From: a virus
DNA: 32,711 bases
Virus record (IMG/VR): IMGVR_UViG_3300046463_000589
Location: 1 to 32,711 of that record
Reading direction: 5' to 3' (one strand)
Part shown: positions 1 to 5,866 of the stretch, piece by piece
How the letters are laid out: every line of letters begins with the position of its first letter
How positions within the stretch are numbered: position 1 is the stretch's first letter
The notes under the pieces: generated by a model
Seen by the model: only the letters and a program-made list of their open reading frames with translations
Database searches by the model: none
What the model was told of the DNA's origin: nothing
Translations under genes and position numbers: made by a program

Positions 1-77
1 TCCCACATGACCGCCCAGAGTTCTCCGATGCGGGTGTCGATGTCGAGCTCCAATCGGTCGATGCGCTTAATCGTCAT
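1..77 (-). CDS. Partial small protein (C-terminal part off window)
   Basis: Only the first 25 codons are present; the gene runs off the left edge. It starts at an ATG (77-75) whose bases overlap the stop codon of the preceding 36-aa gene (ATGA, 4 nt), the junction style used throughout this operon. The visible start (MTIKRIDRLELDIDTRIGEL) is charged and looks helical, possibly a coiled coil. No family can be named from so little sequence. Confidence 0.6.
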   Translation of the reverse strand, partial: MTIKRIDRLELDIDTRIGELWAVMW

Positions 78-184
78 GGTGAATCCGGCCCCTGTACCGC
101 TGTTGGTGAACCACCGTCAGTCCGATGGTGCGCTCGGTTCACTTCCCATGGATGGGGGCGGCCTTGGGGGCCGGAGCTTGTCAT
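74..184 (-). CDS. Small hypothetical protein, 36 aa
   Basis: A 36-codon frame fills the gap between two genes exactly. Its ATG overlaps the stop of the upstream 88-aa gene (ATGA), and its own TGA overlaps the start of the next gene (ATGA). That double 4-nt overlap is the main argument that it is translated. The product is polar, rich in Pro, Gly and His, with no membrane segment and no Cys. It could instead be a translational spacer. Function unknown. Confidence 0.5.
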   Translation of the reverse strand: MTSSGPQGRPHPWEVNRAHHRTDGGSPTAVQGPDSP

Positions 185-447
185 GCTTTCTTCGTCCGCT
201 CGAGCTCGACGGTGCGCTGCACCTGCCATTCCTGCCAGTAGCGTTTCGTCTCCTCGTCCATGTCGAGCGAGTTCTTCCGCCCGTATTTGGCGCCTTCCTC
301 GATGGCTTTCTGGTGGCGGGCGAACATGGAGCGTAGCCGTGGCATTTCTGCGCGGATTTCCTGACAGGATTCCGACCAGAGCTTGTCGGCGAGCTGCTCG
401 CGGGTGGGCAGGTCGCTCAGCATGTCCGCGACGACGTCGATGGTCAT
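181..447 (-). CDS. Hypothetical helical protein, 88 aa
   Basis: The start at 447 follows a good ribosome site (GAAGGAAGG) that lies inside the end of the preceding tiny membrane-protein gene. The product is highly charged and predicted mostly helical, with an acidic first third and a basic, Lys/Arg-rich second half (around residues 45-88) ending in ERTKKA. No catalytic motif, Cys pair or membrane segment is visible. It sits in the operon downstream of the HNH nuclease, so a DNA-metabolism accessory role is possible, but that is context only. Confidence 0.75.
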   Translation of the reverse strand: MTIDVVADMLSDLPTREQLADKLWSESCQEIRAEMPRLRSMFARHQKAIEEGAKYGRKNSLDMDEETKRYWQEWQVQRTVELERTKKA

Positions 448-448
448 G

Positions 449-535
449 TCACCTTCCTTCGTATCGGAGGATATAGACGGCGAACAGGACGAGCAGGGCG
501 ACGACGAGCCATGCGAACGGTGGCAGGCTGGTCAC
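449..535 (-). CDS. Tiny single-span membrane protein, 28 aa
   Basis: A GTG start at 535 overlaps the HNH gene's TGA by 4 nt (GTGA), and the stop lies 1 nt before the next ATG. After a short polar start (VTSLPP) nearly all residues are hydrophobic (FAWLVVALLVLFAVYIL), followed by a basic tail (RYEGR). This is the layout of a one-pass membrane peptide. Its last codons carry the GAAGGAAGG ribosome site for the next gene. It belongs to a set of similar peptides in this window. A role in membrane stress, lysis timing or exclusion is speculation. Confidence 0.6.
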   Translation of the reverse strand: MTSLPPFAWLVVALLVLFAVYILRYEGR

Positions 536-831
536 GCTGTCTTCCGTTCCGCGCCCGCGAGATAGAAGTAGGCGCGGCGCATCCACTCGGCGTCGCGGTG
601 GTTGCTGAGCTTCCAGTTGCAGGAGCGGCAGAGCAAACCTCTGGGGACGTCAGTAACGTGGTCGTGGTCGATATCGAACCGTTCCCATTTCTGGGTGTGA
701 ACGTCGAGTTTCCTCTCTTTGCGGCAGATGCCGCAGCGGTTGTGCTGTAGCTTTAGCAGCCGTTCGTAGGTGCCGTCGGTGCGCCACTTGCGGCGCATGG
801 CGGCGTGCTGGTTTTTCCGCGTCTGCTTCAC
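532..831 (-). CDS. HNH endonuclease, recombination endonuclease VII-like
   Basis: A 99-aa protein with the endonuclease VII arrangement: a first zinc knuckle CGIC (Cys33, Cys36), the metal/active-site stretch FDIDHDHVT (residues 52-60), then RGLLCRSCN with the second Cys pair (Cys68, Cys71) and Asn72. Phage proteins of this family resolve branched DNA or nick DNA during packaging or recombination. I chose the GTG at 831 because it overlaps the stop of the preceding tiny membrane-protein frame (GTGA). A longer frame from 894 would add 21 residues of low-complexity sequence that are better explained as that other gene. Nuclease class is secure; the exact role is not. Confidence 0.85.
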   Translation of the reverse strand: MKQTRKNQHAAMRRKWRTDGTYERLLKLQHNRCGICRKERKLDVHTQKWERFDIDHDHVTDVPRGLLCRSCNWKLSNHRDAEWMRRAYFYLAGAERKTA

Positions 832-896
832 CGGCTGGTGTGCCACATCAGGAGGAACAGGGCGACCAGCAGCCCGAGCGTCGCTAGAAGCCACAC
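828..896 (-). CDS. Tiny single-span membrane protein, 22 aa
   Basis: A GTG-started frame of 22 codons lies between the zinc-finger gene and the HNH gene. Its TGA overlaps the HNH start (GTGA). The product is almost purely hydrophobic (WLLATLGLLVALFLLMW) and ends in the polar HTSR, so it is just long enough to span a membrane once. The start is less certain because a strong ribosome site is not obvious, and it overlaps the upstream gene by 13 nt. Its likeness to the 28-aa peptide on the other side of the HNH gene supports it. Confidence 0.45.
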   Translation of the reverse strand: MWLLATLGLLVALFLLMWHTSR

Positions 897-1078
897 GCTA
901 TACCCCGCTTCCGGTCCGTGTCGCAATCCCGGCACCGCACAGAGGTTTTCCACTTCAACCCGCCGCAATCACACACGTCGCGCTCGGTGCGCCACCGGCA
1001 GTTCGTGCAGTGAGTGACGCCGGGGGGGACCCAGTGGCCGCGGGCGCATGTCCAGCCGTTCGGGTGAGGGCGGCCCAT
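884..1078 (-). CDS. Small zinc-ribbon-type protein, 64 aa
   Basis: Nine cysteines in 64 residues fall into ribbon-like pairs: Cys11 with His15, then CTNC (Cys24, Cys27), then CDC (36, 38) and CRDC (49, 52), then Cys62. This suggests one or two structural zinc sites. The start was placed at the ATG at 1078, which shares one base with the upstream stop (TGATG). A longer frame reaching 1150 would overlap the lysozyme-like gene by 73 nt. Such small zinc proteins near phage nucleases often bind DNA or protein partners. No specific family is recognised. Confidence 0.65.
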   Translation of the reverse strand: MGRPHPNGWTCARGHWVPPGVTHCTNCRWRTERDVCDCGGLKWKTSVRCRDCDTDRKRGIACGF

Positions 1079-1512
1079 CAGCAGGGCCTCGTTCCGCCGT
1101 TCCATGGCGACCAGTCTGTGCCGTGGCTCGACACTACCCAGCCCACCCATACCGAGTAGGCGGGGTCGCTCGCGACACGGGCCCAGTCGAACGGGTGATA
1201 TGAGGCGCGGTGAACCTGGAACGCGCCGTGGTCGTCGGATGGTGAGTCCGCCGCCGGGTTCCAGCCTGACTCGCGTCTCGAGTAGCAGAGCGCGTGCTGC
1301 ACGGCGGCCCAGCCGGCGGGCTTAAACGTCTCGCGGATCAACGCGCGGACGAGCTGTTTCATCTCCGGGCTCGCGTCGCCGTAACGGTGGGACCGGATGC
1401 CGCCGTGCGCCGCGACGTACCGGGCTTGTTGTTGTAGCGATCGGCCCGGGATTGCATTAGCTGACAGGGTTGTTGTTGCGAGCACGAATAGCGTGACGGT
1501 GAGTAGACGCAG
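1078..1512 (-). CDS. Secreted lysozyme/transglycosylase-like protein
   Basis: The N-terminus is a clear signal peptide: RLLTVTLFVLATTTLSANA, cleavage likely after ANA at about residue 20. The mature part has lysozyme-superfamily features: helix-Glu in CYSRRESGWNP (Glu81, the expected catalytic acid), GAFQVH (97-101) resembling the GxxQ of soluble lytic transglycosylases, and aromatic repeats near the C-terminus (WVGWVVSSHG, WSPWNGG). It would cut peptidoglycan glycan strands outside the membrane. The start is unsettled. The best ribosome site (AGGAG) lies 6 nt before a CTG at 1512, which gives an ideal signal peptide. The frame stays open to a GTG at 1698 through an ATG at 1677, but those starts would prepend 55-62 Arg/Ser-rich residues that look non-coding. 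It lies far from the main lysis block. Confidence 0.65.
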   Translation of the reverse strand: MRLLTVTLFVLATTTLSANAIPGRSLQQQARYVAAHGGIRSHRYGDASPEMKQLVRALIRETFKPAGWAAVQHALCYSRRESGWNPAADSPSDDHGAFQVHRASYHPFDWARVASDPAYSVWVGWVVSSHGTDWSPWNGGTRPC

Positions 1513-1568
1513 GACGTCTCCTGTCCTTGGTGGTTCCTGCCGGCGCGGTCGCGGCGGGTTGGATGGGA

Positions 1569-1615
1569 GCGCCACCCTGAGGAGAGAGCGGAGTGTCGAC
1601 GCTCGCGGGTGGCGC
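1569..1615 (-). other. Long hairpin in untranslated leader
   Basis: A perfect 9-bp inverted repeat (1569-1577 pairing with 1607-1615, arm GCGCCACCC) encloses 29 nt holding a second GAGCG/CGCTC stem. It sits in the roughly 150-nt interval between the 45-aa gene and the probable start of the secreted lysozyme-like gene, one of the few non-coding stretches in this operon. There is no T-run on the transcribed strand, so it is not a standard rho-independent terminator. A regulatory leader or mRNA-processing structure is possible. Confidence 0.4.
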
Positions 1616-1663
1616 CCCGCGAGGGAGACGAGACAGGCGGTGGCCCGACTCCCTCGCGCGACG

Positions 1664-1801
1664 TCACTCCTTGTCATCCATCCAGAGCCGCATATCACGC
1701 AGCAGGCGCTGTAGCGGCAACCTGATCCGCCAAATAAACTTGCGCTGCTGGTCTGGTGTCATGGCCTCGTAGTGTTCTAGGAATGACTTAGGTTTTGTCA
1801 T
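1664..1801 (-). CDS. Small basic helical protein, 45 aa
   Basis: The ATG at 1801 overlaps the stop of the upstream 82-aa gene (ATGA). The product is amphipathic, with many Arg, Gln and Leu residues (RIRLPLQRLLRDMRLWM) and a short acidic end (DDKE). It resembles a short helical DNA- or protein-binding peptide, but no family is recognised. Translation is supported by the overlap and by the absence of another reading frame here. It is followed by the only long leader region of this operon. Confidence 0.6.
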   Translation of the reverse strand: MTKPKSFLEHYEAMTPDQQRKFIWRIRLPLQRLLRDMRLWMDDKE

Positions 1802-2046
1802 TCCGGGTGTCCTTCCCCGTTGGGGTGAGCTATGGCGAGCCACTCCCGCACCGCCCGCTGGCGTTGCGCTACTACCGTCCAGTCGATGCTTCCGTCTCCT
1901 GGATCGGGAGCCGGTGTTTCGTCGAGCCGGGTGGCGAGCACGTCACCGGCACGAACCAGGGCGTCCCGCTGTTCGAGAGCCTGTAGCAACTCCAAGCAGC
2001 GGTGTTCGTAAGGGCAGTAGCCGCGAATGGATGTGTCGTCGGTCAC
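1798..2046 (-). CDS. Hypothetical protein, 82 aa
   Basis: A GTG start at 2046 overlaps the stop of the preceding membrane-protein gene (GTGA), with the ribosome site GCGGAGAAG inside that gene's end. The protein begins with a CPYEHRC stretch (residues 11-17) that could bind metal, continues with a helical segment (LELLQALEQRDALV), and has an acidic Pro/Asp-rich middle (about 43-54). No known domain is recognised. It is part of the tightly coupled small-gene chain between 3575 and 1664. Confidence 0.7.
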   Translation of the reverse strand: MTDDTSIRGYCPYEHRCLELLQALEQRDALVRAGDVLATRLDETPAPDPGDGSIDWTVVAQRQRAVREWLAIAHPNGEGHPE

Positions 2047-2189
2047 GGCTTCTCCGCAGCGGCCACCGCGTGAAACAACTCAAGCGTAACGCCGAGGAGT
2101 GCCATCCCCGCGAACACGCAGAACAGCACGACGAGCACAACCATCCACCAGCCGAACTCGTCCCGGATGTCGCCGAAGAACGCTCTCAC
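2043..2189 (-). CDS. Small membrane protein, 48 aa
   Basis: The GTG at 2189 overlaps the stop of a 13-codon mini-ORF upstream (GTGA). About 14 polar residues (VRAFFGDIRDEFGW) precede one strong membrane span (VVLVVLFCVFAGMALLGVTL, roughly residues 17-36), then a short tail ending EKP. Those last codons (GCGGAGAAGCCG) double as the ribosome site of the next gene. A frame reaching 2315 exists but would overlap the upstream gene by 92 nt. One of the larger members of the tiny membrane-protein set in this window. Confidence 0.6.
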   Translation of the reverse strand: MRAFFGDIRDEFGWWMVVLVVLFCVFAGMALLGVTLELFHAVAAAEKP

Positions 2190-2227
2190 TGGACCGCGTA
2201 CCTGATCGAGATCGCCAACGCGCTCAC
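2186..2227 (-). CDS. 13-codon bridging mini-ORF
   Basis: GTG at 2227 overlaps the stop of the 93-aa gene, and its own TGA overlaps the GTG of the 48-aa membrane-protein gene, so both ends show the 4-nt GTGA coupling. The peptide would be VSALAISIRYAVQ. It is probably a relay that carries ribosomes from one gene to the next rather than a functional peptide. The same arrangement and length recur at 30331-30372. Confidence 0.3.
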   Translation of the reverse strand: MSALAISIRYAVQ

Positions 2228-2505
2228 GGCTTCTCCTCGCCAAGCAATACAAGAGCCCGTTCGGCGTTATCGCAATCCGCCGCAATTGCATCCATAGGCC
2301 CAACTGCTTCCTCAATCCATGGAATAAGCAGGTTGCGGATCGCGCCCTTTATCTGTTCTGCCTCGTCGGCGGTCAGCACCACTGAACCCGGAGGAATCAA
2401 CTCATACAGCGCCTCATAGTCGGAGGGATACACCGTCGAGTTTGCTTCTATCCAATCCTCCAATAGCTCCCGGATGCGATCGGAGCGGTCAGCCTCGGCG
2501 GTCAC
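2224..2505 (-). CDS. Hypothetical acidic helical protein, 93 aa
   Basis: Start set at GTG 2505, which overlaps the upstream stop (GTGA) and follows the ribosome site AGAGGAAG. A longer frame to 2640 would run over two tiny membrane-protein genes. The protein is acidic and helical: a charged N-terminal third (RSDRIRELLEDWIEA), a central PPGSVVLTADEAEQ segment, and a C-terminus RALVLLGEEKP very like the ends of the two coiled-coil genes upstream. That shared end encodes GGCGAGGAGAAGCCG, the ribosome site for the next start. Function unknown. Confidence 0.7.
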   Translation of the reverse strand: MTAEADRSDRIRELLEDWIEANSTVYPSDYEALYELIPPGSVVLTADEAEQIKGAIRNLLIPWIEEAVGPMDAIAADCDNAERALVLLGEEKP

Positions 2506-2591
2506 GGCTTCCTCTTTGTCTCGACCACGCCCAAGATGAGCCACGGCAGAACAGACAGGAAGATAATCGCGGGCACCGCTAGGGCGCTCAC
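2502..2591 (-). CDS. Tiny single-span membrane protein, 29 aa
   Basis: GTG at 2591 overlaps the stop of the preceding 35-aa membrane protein (GTGA), and its TGA overlaps the next GTG (GTGA). The product is one hydrophobic span (ALAVPAIIFLSVLPWLILGVV) followed by a basic tail (ETKRKP), consistent with a single-pass protein whose basic end stays in the cytoplasm. Both boundaries are coupled, and no other frame explains this interval as well. Function unknown. Confidence 0.55.
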   Translation of the reverse strand: MSALAVPAIIFLSVLPWLILGVVETKRKP

Positions 2592-2695
2592 GCCTTCCAC
2601 CACCGTCTAGACGCCAGCCAAAGATCCGCAACAATGACAACGGCGGCTAAGGCAATACCAACCAACACAGCCCCGATCCACATCCAGGCGGTCAC
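2588..2695 (-). CDS. Tiny single-span membrane protein, 35 aa
   Basis: GTG at 2695 overlaps the stop of the 148-aa coiled-coil gene and follows the ribosome site GGCGAGGAG. The product has one long hydrophobic span (MWIGAVLVGIALAAVVIVADLWL) and a strongly basic, aromatic tail (ASRRWWKA), a pattern expected of a membrane-anchored peptide. Its stop overlaps the next tiny membrane-protein start. The pair 2588-2695 and 2502-2591 therefore looks like two coupled membrane peptides in tandem. Confidence 0.6.
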   Translation of the reverse strand: MTAWMWIGAVLVGIALAAVVIVADLWLASRRWWKA

Positions 2696-3138
2696 GGCGT
2701 CTCCTCGCCAGCCAGGGCAGCACGAGCGATTTTCTTGAGAATGGCTGCGTAGATCGTGGGAGACTCGGCGATCTTGGCGAGGGCTGCCCGCAGCCTGTCC
2801 CGCTCAGCCGCTAGCCGCCTGCTGCGCTTCGTCTCCTCCTCCGCGTGGAGTTTCCAGCGCATGACTGACCGTTTCGCCTCGTCCCGCTCAGCCCCCAACG
2901 CACGAACGCGCGCCAAGCTTCGGTCATGGGCCTCGCCAATGAGCCGTGTCGCCCCCCGCGCCCTGTCCCGTTCAGCCTCCAACTCGGCGACATTGCTCTT
3001 CCATGCATTGCCGCGCGCCCGAAGGTGGTTCGCTTGGTTCTCCAGCTCGGCGATGTGGGCCAACGCCCACGCATACGTCGAGTCCGGTCCGCCCCACTTG
3101 GCGTATTGCTCTAGCTCGGCGATGCGGCGGTCTTTCAC
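2692..3138 (-). CDS. Coiled-coil protein, 148 aa (paralogue A)
   Basis: A charged, almost entirely helical protein with repeated segments such as RIAELE, HIAELENQ, NVAELEAERDRARG and LAAERDRLRAALAKIAES, typical of a long coiled coil. The start is GTG 3138, overlapping the upstream stop (GTGA), with GGCGAGGGGAAG as ribosome site. It ends RAALAGEETP, nearly the same as an internal stretch of its upstream neighbour, and shares a 31-bp exact repeat with it. The two genes are tandem paralogues. Structural or scaffold-like roles are possible; nothing specific is recognised. Confidence 0.7.
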   Translation of the reverse strand: MKDRRIAELEQYAKWGGPDSTYAWALAHIAELENQANHLRARGNAWKSNVAELEAERDRARGATRLIGEAHDRSLARVRALGAERDEAKRSVMRWKLHAEEETKRSRRLAAERDRLRAALAKIAESPTIYAAILKKIARAALAGEETP

Positions 3139-3333
3139 GGCTTCCCCTCGCCAAGCAACGGCCCGAAGTCGGGTGCGTCCACTCCCATTTCCCGTCGTGT
3201 CGGCTGCGGGATAAGCCCACCGTCCGGCTTCTCCTCGCCAGCCAGAGCCGCACGGGCAATCTCGCCAATCCATGAGCCGCCACCGTGCGCGTCGATCTCG
3301 GTGAGGGCTGCCCGCAGCCTGTCCCGCTCAGCC
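2779..3333. repeat. 31-bp direct repeat in coiled-coil paralogues
   Basis: The identical 31-base block occurs at 2779-2809 and 3303-3333 (coordinates given span both copies). It encodes the AERDRLRAAL segment in both neighbouring coiled-coil genes. Shorter copies of a related block (around CTCAGCCTCCAACTCGGCGA) also occur near 2970, 3330 and 3450. This is DNA-level evidence that the two genes arose by duplication and could recombine. Confidence 0.7.
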
Positions 3334-3575
3334 TCCAACTCGGCGATGGTGGCATCGGCTAGCAGACGGCCCATCCGCAGCTTGTGCCGCTCAGCCTCCA
3401 CAATTTCGGCTGCGTCCATGCATTGACGGCGCAGGATTCTTTCCTCGTCCCGCTCAGACTCCAACTCGGCGATGCGCTCCAACTGCCAGTTCACCATCTT
3501 CGTCAGATCGGAGACGCGAGCCCGAAGCTCCAGGATCGACGCCCACTGCTCCCGCGCTTGATCACGCTCGGTCAC
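3135..3575 (-). CDS. Coiled-coil protein, 146 aa (paralogue B)
   Basis: Helical, with heptad-like segments (RIAELESERDEE, TIAELEAERDRLRAAL). Start GTG 3575 overlaps the stop of the Gp3-like gene (GTGA). Around residues 105-117 it reads IARAALAGEEKP, exactly the type of C-terminal end found on its paralogue, but it then continues for 29 residues (starting DGGLIPQPTRRE) before ending LLGEGKP. This looks like an old gene end that was read through after a small deletion removed the TGA. Function unknown; tandem duplicate of the next gene. Confidence 0.7.
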   Translation of the reverse strand: MTERDQAREQWASILELRARVSDLTKMVNWQLERIAELESERDEERILRRQCMDAAEIVEAERHKLRMGRLLADATIAELEAERDRLRAALTEIDAHGGGSWIGEIARAALAGEEKPDGGLIPQPTRREMGVDAPDFGPLLGEGKP

Positions 3576-4582
3576 ACGAGCTCCTCGGACTGCCGTAGCG
3601 CGAGGTTCTCCCGGGCTCGTTCGACCTGCCGTTTGAGCCATTGGTCGTCGCCGCGGTTGTCGTCGATGGCCTTGCGGACGCCGTCGAGGTCGACGTCTAG
3701 CTGACCGCAGGCAGCTAGCAGTTCTTCCTCCAGCAGCGATGAGCGCAGCGACTCCGGCTGTGTCTCGGGCGGCTTCCCGAACGGGATCACGTCCGCGTCA
3801 CGGTGCACGCCGAGGTCAGCCACCGCCGGGAGAGCAGCCGAGGAGGGTAGCGGCGGCTTCGGCGGCGACTGCCTCGGCGCGTTCAACACCAACGGAACCT
3901 CGCCGCTGGCAAGCTGCTTCAACGTCATCGACGGTAGGTCGATGACGGGGACGACGAACCGTTTGGTCGGCTGCCCGGGCTGTTTCTTCACCCGCTGCTC
4001 GATACGGAGCACGGCCTCGATGAACGCATGCTCGCTCGCGGCGCGGACTAGGAGTTCGAGCGTGCCGGGGAGTTCGGTGGCGGCATTCCAGCCGTGCGAG
4101 TCGAGGCGCCACACGCCGAGCCCGGGGATGTCTGGGAGCATGAACGAGACGCGCGTCGTGACCTGGCAGGTGCGGGCGTCTTCGCCCTTGTCTTCGACGT
4201 CGGCGCGGCATAGGCACGGCTGGCTGGTCAGCATTTCGGTGACGCCATCGCAGCGTCGGTCGCATCCGCCCGCCGACCATGACTCGAACCATTGGCTCCA
4301 GGTGGTTGTCGGTGATCCGTCCGCGTCGGAGTAGACGGGCGGCAGGATGATGTTGAGTTCGGCCGTGTCGGTTGCGACCTGCCAGTAGCCCTCGCCGTCG
4401 GGGGCGTCAGGCCACGGCTCGACGGTGCCGCCGTACTTGTCGGCGATCGCCTCTGCGAGCGGGCGGCTGGCTGTGGTGGCGCGGAACGTGTCGCGTTTGC
4501 GCGGCTCGCCCTTCGGTCCTTTCTCGCCGAGGCGGAACCGGCCTAGTTCCATCATCCGACGTTGGAGTGAGAGGATCGGCAT
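3572..4582 (-). CDS. Gp3-like recombination directionality factor family protein
   Basis: The N-terminal 230 residues fit the pattern I know from the Gp3-like family (phiC31 gp3), whose founder binds a serine integrase and switches it to excision: MPILSLQRRMMELGRFRLGE, a TFRATTASRPLAEAIADKYGG block (residues 32-52), GYWQVATDTAELNIILPP, and SQWFESWSAGGCDRRCDG (96-113) with further Cys at 123, 125 and 139 that may bind zinc. The C-terminal third is Pro-rich, then helical and charged. At 336 aa it is longer than phiC31 gp3 (244 aa). Start ATG 4582 shares a base with the upstream stop (TAATG). No integrase lies in this window, so many such family members may only be general phage proteins. Confidence 0.6.
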   Translation of the reverse strand: MPILSLQRRMMELGRFRLGEKGPKGEPRKRDTFRATTASRPLAEAIADKYGGTVEPWPDAPDGEGYWQVATDTAELNIILPPVYSDADGSPTTTWSQWFESWSAGGCDRRCDGVTEMLTSQPCLCRADVEDKGEDARTCQVTTRVSFMLPDIPGLGVWRLDSHGWNAATELPGTLELLVRAASEHAFIEAVLRIEQRVKKQPGQPTKRFVVPVIDLPSMTLKQLASGEVPLVLNAPRQSPPKPPLPSSAALPAVADLGVHRDADVIPFGKPPETQPESLRSSLLEEELLAACGQLDVDLDGVRKAIDDNRGDDQWLKRQVERARENLALRQSEELV

Positions 4583-4770
4583 TACAGCACCCGCTCCTCG
4601 ATCTTCTCCAGCCTGCGTTCCATCGCCCGCACGTACACGTCGAGGTCGGCGAGTTGTGCCTGCGTGCGCTCGATCTCGTGGGCGAGTAGCATCCCGACCT
4701 GGCGTAGCGGCTGCATCATCGCGTCGCCGATCTGCTCGGCCCAGTCGTCGATCGGTGTGGTGGTGGTCAC
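4582..4770 (-). CDS. Small coiled-coil protein, 62 aa
   Basis: GTG start at 4770 with an excellent AGGAGG ribosome site 6 nt upstream. The product is helical throughout; the second half (LAHEIERTQAQLADLDVYV, then RAMERRLEKIEERVL) has heptad spacing of Leu, Ile and Val. It sits directly between the PD-(D/E)XK nuclease and the Gp3-like gene and shares one base with the latter. It may be a small dimerising partner for one of them, which is inference from position alone. Confidence 0.7.
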   Translation of the reverse strand: MTTTTPIDDWAEQIGDAMMQPLRQVGMLLAHEIERTQAQLADLDVYVRAMERRLEKIEERVL

Positions 4771-4778
4771 ACGTCCTC

Positions 4779-5657
4779 CTAGTAGTTGGGTGGTAGGTCT
4801 GTCTGTCCGCGGGCGACGGTCGCGATGCCCAACTGTCCGATCGCTTCGACGGCGTCGTCGACCGACGCGCTCTCCAGCGTGGACGGGAACGAGCCGAGCA
4901 GCACCGACTTGGACGTAGCTTCCTGCCAGCGGAACACCTCACGGACGAACTTGAACGCGGTCAGTACCTCCTCGTCGGCGCGCACCTCGATCAACGTGTA
5001 GTCGCCTGTCTCGGGCAGGTGCAAGGCGAGGCAGCCGTCTACTTCCGGCATCGGCACCGCAGAGCCGTCCGGCGCGGCGATAAACTCGGCCGCCCGATAT
5101 GCCGCGAGTTGCAGAGCGACGTCCGGGTAGATGTCCTTGCCGCCTGTCTTGACGTCCATCAGGTATTTCCGGCCGTGGATCGTCACGATCGCGTCCAATG
5201 TTCCGGCGTAGGATTCTGCGAGGTTGAAGCAGCTCGCCTCTGTCATGCCCTCCTCGTAACTCGGATCCCAGTCGGCGAGGAACCGCTCGAACATCGCCAT
5301 GCGCGGCTTGATCTCGTCGGGCCACGGCGGCGTGGGCTTCCCGAGTACGTGCGCCTCGGTGGCTTCGTGGACGGCGGTGCCGATGTCGGCTTTGCGGTCG
5401 CGGTCGCGGAACGAGGCGTTCTTCAACCAGTCGAGCGCGCCGGCGCGATCCACGAATCCGTCGGGGCTGGGCTCGAGCAGCGTGCCGAGGCGGGCGTAGT
5501 TGTCGATCGCGTACTCGGCGGTAAACTTTTTCGCCCAGTTGATCAGCGCGGGTTTGGGGAGTCCGCCGCCGATGATCGTTGTGACGCTCCAGCAGCGTTG
5601 TCCCTGCCATTCGTAGAAGCGTTGGCCGGTGCGGAGCGTTGTCTTGATCGGGCTCAC
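4779..5657 (-). CDS. PD-(D/E)XK exonuclease, RecB/Cas4-like
   Basis: The 292-aa protein carries the nuclease motifs in order: GTAVHEATEAHV (His97, Glu98), YAGTLDAIV with the metal-binding Asp155, LMDVKTG with Asp168 and Lys170 (the D-x-K core), and QLAAYRAAEF (Gln183, Tyr187). These match the RecB/lambda-exonuclease/Cas4 superfamily, which degrades DNA ends with Mg2+. In phages such genes usually serve recombination or DNA repair and pair with an annealase, none of which is visible here. The GTG start at 5657 overlaps the upstream stop (GTGA) and follows AGGGAGGAAC. There is no Cys cluster of a Cas4 iron-sulfur site and no CRISPR array nearby. Confidence 0.85.
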   Translation of the reverse strand: MSPIKTTLRTGQRFYEWQGQRCWSVTTIIGGGLPKPALINWAKKFTAEYAIDNYARLGTLLEPSPDGFVDRAGALDWLKNASFRDRDRKADIGTAVHEATEAHVLGKPTPPWPDEIKPRMAMFERFLADWDPSYEEGMTEASCFNLAESYAGTLDAIVTIHGRKYLMDVKTGGKDIYPDVALQLAAYRAAEFIAAPDGSAVPMPEVDGCLALHLPETGDYTLIEVRADEEVLTAFKFVREVFRWQEATSKSVLLGSFPSTLESASVDDAVEAIGQLGIATVARGQTDLPPNY

Positions 5658-5866
5658 GTTCCTCCCTTAGTCCGTTCGATCTCCAGTTTGGTTGGCAGTA
5701 ACCTGGCCCCGCACTCGGGGCAGACGAGCACCGGCGCCATGATGCGCTGCCCGTTTTTGACCTCGACGCTGCGGCTCTCAACGGTGGCGGCTACGCGGCC
5801 GCATCCTTCGGTGTAGTGGCCATTGAAGTCGGTGTGGCCTGGGCAGTCGAGGACGATCGGGGTCAC
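5654..5866 (-). CDS. Zinc-ribbon protein, 70 aa
   Basis: Two Cys pairs frame the protein: Cys8 (with His11) and Cys22 near the N-terminus, and CPEC (Cys49, Cys52) near the C-terminus, a classic zinc ribbon with a beta-strand-rich middle. The start was placed at GTG 5866, overlapping the upstream stop (GTGA); another GTG lies 3 nt earlier. It immediately precedes and overlaps the PD-(D/E)XK nuclease gene, so it could be a DNA-binding partner of it. No named family. Confidence 0.7.
   Translation of the reverse strand: MTPIVLDCPGHTDFNGHYTEGCGRVAATVESRSVEVKNGQRIMAPVLVCPECGARLLPTKLEIERTKGGT

Noticed and set aside
3816-4292. 158-codon minus-strand frame within the Gp3-like gene
   Set aside because: Arg/Pro-rich shifted-frame product with no start signal.
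4779-5657. Cas4 of a CRISPR system
   Set aside because: The PD-(D/E)XK motifs fit, but the Cys cluster of Cas4 is absent and no repeats or other Cas genes are present.
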